Shown piece by piece: positions 35,255 through 36,561 of a stretch of 36,561 nucleotides of DNA. The translations under genes and the position numbers were made by a program. Below the pieces are notes generated by a model, which was not told the origin of the DNA, did no database searches, and saw only the letters and a program-made list of their open reading frames with translations. Each line of letters opens with the position of its first letter. Position 1 is the stretch's first letter. Source of the stretch: Planctomycetota bacterium (GTDB lineage Bacteria > Planctomycetota > Phycisphaerae > UBA1845); NCBI GenBank assembly GCA_024278695.1, contig JAJRSR010000052.1, positions 1 to 36,561 of the forward strand. Reading direction: 5' to 3'.

Positions 35255-36457
35255 CTATGGTGAACCCAGGACCAAGCGGAAGCCGTAGCTCGCGCCGCGG
35301 CGATCGGCGGGGCGATCGTATCGGACCGCGCAGCGAAGAAACGCAGCGTCCCCGAGCCAAGAACCACCGCGTATCGCACGAGAACCGCCGGTTGCTGGTC
35401 CGCGCGGGTTGTCATATTCGCTCGTCTCGTAGTATGACGGACTGAACCAGTCGTTGCACCATTCCCACGCGTTACCGCTTATATCATACAATCCGTAACC
35501 ATTGAGCATGGAGGGGCCGGTAGGTGTCTGTCCGCCATCGAAGTACCCTGCGGGCGTGGTCCATGGTTGGGCATTCACTTCGTATGGATCCGCGGAGTTC
35601 CAATAGTTGGCATTTGCTCCGTTGATACTATCCCCCCAGGGGTATCGGCGGTATGGCGCTCGCTCGCCTCCACGGGCTGCGTATTCCCATTCCGCTTCAG
35701 TTGGAAGGCGGAACCCGTTCGCATCAAAGTCGCAGTCCCAGGTTGTTAGGTCGTAGCAGGGTGACCGTCCGTCCTGTTCACTCCTCCAGTTAGCATAAGC
35801 GGCGGCCCCGTACCAACTCACTTCTAGCATCGGGTGAAGCTCTTTTCCAGGGATGACGCTGAAGTGGCCATGGCTGAGGCGTATGCGGCTGTCAGCGTCA
35901 ACATCGCTTATCTCACAGTAAACTTCGGTTCCACCAGCAGGGTATATGAGACCGTCAACCACCTCGATCGAGCCTTGAGATAACGCCGCGCTGAGAAAAT
36001 CTGCGTACTGTTGGTTGTGGATTTCGTGAATGTCCATGTAAAACGAGTCGACGAAGATAGCGTGAACGGGTAGTGCGTCTGCCATCGCATCATGGTGGTC
36101 GCCCATGGCGATTTCGCCACCGGGAATGAGCGTCATCCCGCAGGGTGAACCAATCAGGCCCACAGATCTACCATAGAGTACCGCATAGTCCGATAGCTCG
36201 ATTTCTCCGTTCGCGTTGCAGTCGAACGGGGCGAGACATGATGGTTCGGGCGTAGGGCCGAAGCAGTTCTGAAATACCGAGACATCGGCCAGAACACTTC
36301 CGAATACACTCTGCGTGGACCCGGTTGGCCGTCCGGATGTTTCGACCACCGTTTCGATGATCCCGCGTCGGAAATCCCAATCGACCGCATCTGAAGGAAG
36401 TACGTTGACGAGCCATACCGCTGATGCCACTAGTAGAAGGAAGTTTCTCTGTTTCAT
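35255..36457 (-). CDS. secreted SUMF1/FGE-sulfatase-fold protein with dockerin-like segment
   Basis: A 400-residue exported protein. ATG 36457 has GAGGAG 9 nt upstream and begins a signal peptide (cleavage near Ala24). Residues ~55-100 are a planctomycete-type dockerin-like segment ('LADVSVFQNCFG', 'FDCNANGEIELSDYAVLYG'). Residues ~107-400 are the SUMF1 fold: 'IPGGEIAMGD', 'EVSWYGAAAYANWRSEQDGR', 'RLPTEAEWEYAARGG', 'YPWGD' and 'GLYDISGNAWEWCNDWF'. At the formylglycine-enzyme copper site, which normally reads GGSxxC...C, this protein has G369 and L374, so it lacks the two catalytic cysteines and is not an active FGE of that type. Its role is unknown; sugar- or protein-binding outside the cell is a guess. 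Confidence 0.88.
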   Translation of the reverse strand: MKQRNFLLLVASAVWLVNVLPSDAVDWDFRRGIIETVVETSGRPTGSTQSVFGSVLADVSVFQNCFGPTPEPSCLAPFDCNANGEIELSDYAVLYGRSVGLIGSPCGMTLIPGGEIAMGDHHDAMADALPVHAIFVDSFYMDIHEIHNQQYADFLSAALSQGSIEVVDGLIYPAGGTEVYCEISDVDADSRIRLSHGHFSVIPGKELHPMLEVSWYGAAAYANWRSEQDGRSPCYDLTTWDCDFDANGFRLPTEAEWEYAARGGERAPYRRYPWGDSINGANANYWNSADPYEVNAQPWTTPAGYFDGGQTPTGPSMLNGYGLYDISGNAWEWCNDWFSPSYYETSEYDNPRGPATGGSRAIRGGSWLGDAAFLRCAVRYDRPADRRGASYGFRLVLGSP

Positions 36458-36561
36458 GTTTCGATGCTCCTCTGTTGGATGCCGCAGCCTTGTCGCAGTC
36501 GAGCGAGACGACGGCATGATCCGCGTATGTCAATGTCCCTGGCGGGAGTCCTTCGTCAGCG

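Overview
The window looks like a chromosomal segment of a Planctomycetota bacterium, most likely of the class Phycisphaerae. This is an inference from gene content, without a database search. The clues are large secreted beta-helix and SUMF1-type proteins carrying the short dockerin-like 'FQNCFG...FDxxANGxIxLxDY' segment, a CC...C...CC...WD...C cysteine module, several small lipoproteins including a PEGA-like one, duplicated groEL genes, and membrane-TPR proteins of the TMTC type. Start codons are often GTG or TTG with a clear Shine-Dalgarno (SD) sequence, so many of the longest open frames begin too far upstream. I trimmed starts where an SD decided the matter. No tRNA, rRNA, CRISPR array, transposase or integrase was seen.

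Layout. 1-8.2 kb: the first codons of a minus-strand hydrophobic protein at the left edge, then gatB (tRNA amidotransferase), a small membrane protein, a DUF192 lipoprotein, a SpoIIE/RsbU-type phosphatase with a degenerate receiver domain, and two minus-strand paralogous multi-membrane-span plus TPR proteins. 8.2-10.4 kb: a lipoprotein, a GT2 glycosyltransferase overlapping a DUF2304 membrane protein, and a convergent GNAT acetyltransferase. 10.5-17.2 kb: a protein-quality-control cluster, groEL(A)-groES-groEL(B)-dnaJ-grpE-fmdB-like-yacG, without dnaK, preceded by a long leader with a candidate promoter and palindromic operator that is not CIRCE. 17.2-21.2 kb: a hairpin-rich convergent spacer, then minus-strand genes for a PBP4-type D-Ala-D-Ala carboxypeptidase, an S33-type alpha/beta hydrolase, a PEGA-like lipoprotein and a CBS-domain protein.

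21.2-25.4 kb: an 850-bp intergenic region with a strong hairpin, a possible small structured RNA and two copies of a TGTAAGA-N2-TTGTCGG box, leading to an 1118-residue secreted double beta-helix protein. 25.4-28.5 kb: a minus-strand operon encoding a LolA-like periplasmic protein, a histidine kinase and an OmpR-type regulator. 28.7-31.8 kb: mrp (Fe-S carrier ATPase), a DinB-like protein, moaD, moaE and nth. 31.9-34.7 kb: a two-gene module of a radical SAM protein and a NeuD-type acyltransferase fused to a phosphopantetheine carrier domain, followed by a convergent Rrf2 regulator with Fe-S-type cysteines. 34.7-36.5 kb: a mostly empty spacer and a secreted SUMF1-family protein.

The best candidate for something undescribed is the radical SAM plus acyltransferase-carrier pair at 32.2-34.2 kb. 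Next come the chaperone cluster with its unusual control region and the hairpin-rich region upstream of the beta-helix gene.
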